DNA of 64,000 bases from Paracoccus caeni (GTDB lineage Bacteria > Pseudomonadota > Alphaproteobacteria > Rhodobacterales > Rhodobacteraceae). Location: the NCBI RefSeq assembly GCF_016629665.1, contig NZ_JAEPRQ010000004.1, positions 62,001 to 126,000 of the forward strand, read 5' to 3'. Shown in pieces: positions 63,526 to 64,000 of this stretch (position 1 is its first letter; each line of letters begins with the position of its first letter). Under the pieces are notes generated by a model that ran no database searches, was not told where the DNA came from, and saw nothing but the letters and a program-made list of their open reading frames with translations. The position numbers and the translations under genes were made by a program.

Positions 63526-64000
63526 AAGATGGTGACCTGCGTGCCGACCTCGGCGATCTGGTAAAGCTGGGTGACATGCTCATTATAAAGGCCATAGCAC
63601 CCGCTGGATGATTTGCGGCCGATCTTTCTGGTGTCGTGTGTCCCGTGGATCAAATAGGCGGGCCAAGAAAGATAAAGGCCATAGGCGCCCAAAGGATTGT
63701 CGGGCGCTCCGCCCTCGACCCGCTGCGGCAGGTTAGGGTCTTTCGCCCGCATGCTGGCGGTGGGCGTCCAGGGCGGGTCTTTCATCTTTCTGACGATTTC
63801 GGTCTGGCCGCGACGCGTCAGATCCTCTGTCATCGGGATGGCGCATGGGAAGACCAGATAAGTGCTGCCGTCGCCTGACCAGTAATGCACCGCGCGGGAT
63901 GTGATATCGGCAACCGCCACGCCCTTGCCCAGCGTTGGATAAAAATCGCTCCAGTGCCGGGCCCGGAAGGAAGATTGGTTGCGGCTCGCATCCGCATTGG
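63522..64000 (-). CDS. L,D-transpeptidase, YkuD family (partial)
   Basis: Only the C-terminal about 158 residues are inside the window; the frame stays open to base 64000. The catalytic motif is HGTHDTRKIGRKSSSGCYGL, matching HG-x(n)-S-x-GC with the nucleophile Cys, though the usual Arg after the motif is Gly here (GCYGL rather than GCIRL). GGAPDNPLGAYGLYLSWPAYLIHG before it is also family-typical. Such enzymes form 3-3 crosslinks or attach lipoproteins to peptidoglycan in the periplasm. The N-terminal signal sequence is beyond the window; internal ATGs or GTGs are not taken as the start. Confidence 0.85.
   Translation of the reverse strand, partial: NADASRNQSSFRARHWSDFYPTLGKGVAVADITSRAVHYWSGDGSTYLVFPCAIPMTEDLTRRGQTEIVRKMKDPPWTPTASMRAKDPNLPQRVEGGAPDNPLGAYGLYLSWPAYLIHGTHDTRKIGRKSSSGCYGLYNEHVTQLYQIAEVGTQVTIF

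Overview
The window is GC-rich (roughly 60-65% by eye) and packed with short-gap operons. Gene families, codon use and layout point to an alphaproteobacterium, most likely a Rhodobacteraceae member of the Paracoccus type. The genus is inferred from the overall character; no rRNA or tRNA gene is present to fix it. Nearly everything concerns nutrient scavenging: six ABC uptake systems, seven luciferase-like (LLM) flavin monooxygenases, two SfnB-type oxidoreductases, three two-component systems and two exporters.

Layout. (1) 1-712: end of a De Ley-Doudoroff galactonate operon (kinase end, dgoA). (2) 915-5203: RND efflux pump (permease and adaptor, minus strand) behind a palindromic operator. (3) 5860-12540: amidohydrolase, GNAT acetyltransferase, a fused ABC permease-ATPase, two paralogous amino-acid-type binding proteins and an LLM monooxygenase in one direction, which looks like uptake and cleavage of an N-acylated or otherwise conjugated compound. 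(4) 12731-19103, minus strand: an Ssu-like sulfonate ABC importer, an SsuD-like monooxygenase and two more LLM enzymes. (5) 19281-25556: a small unknown protein and an Lrp regulator, divergent from a three-gene plus-strand set: a type-3 copper (tyrosinase-fold) protein, a 577-residue protein of no family I recognise, and a secreted protein with one CxxCH haem site. This is the least explained block. (6) 26065-32654: a MetQNI-type importer facing a DmoA/DszA-like monooxygenase and two tandem SfnB-type enzymes. (7) 32801-42890: a LysR regulator divergent from an Ssu-like ABC importer, two DszA-like monooxygenases, an MFS exporter, a Tas-like aldo/keto reductase and a nitroreductase. (8) 42900-46031: a PIN-toxin remnant, an OmpR/histidine-kinase pair and a small lipoprotein. 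(9) 46259-54998: a Pgt-like sensory module (periplasmic protein, kinase, NtrC-type regulator) next to the ABC importer it probably controls. (10) 55119-63525: an AfuABC-like importer, divergent from an OmpR regulator, a hybrid kinase and a HAD phosphatase. (11) 63522-64000: part of an L,D-transpeptidase.

Blocks 4, 6 and 7 read as organosulfur scavenging: import, then reductive-flavin C-S cleavage. Blocks 9 and 10 are two separate importer plus two-component modules that plausibly handle phosphorylated small molecules. Structural observations worth keeping: a repeat of about 180 bp present twice in opposite orientation (12546-12727 and 28635-28814), each copy between convergent genes and with a hairpin whose bases differ but whose pairing is kept; an NtrC-type regulator (49400-50671) without the GAFTGA loop, followed directly by a paired palindromic operator upstream of a sigma70-like promoter; and strong hairpins after several binding-protein genes.
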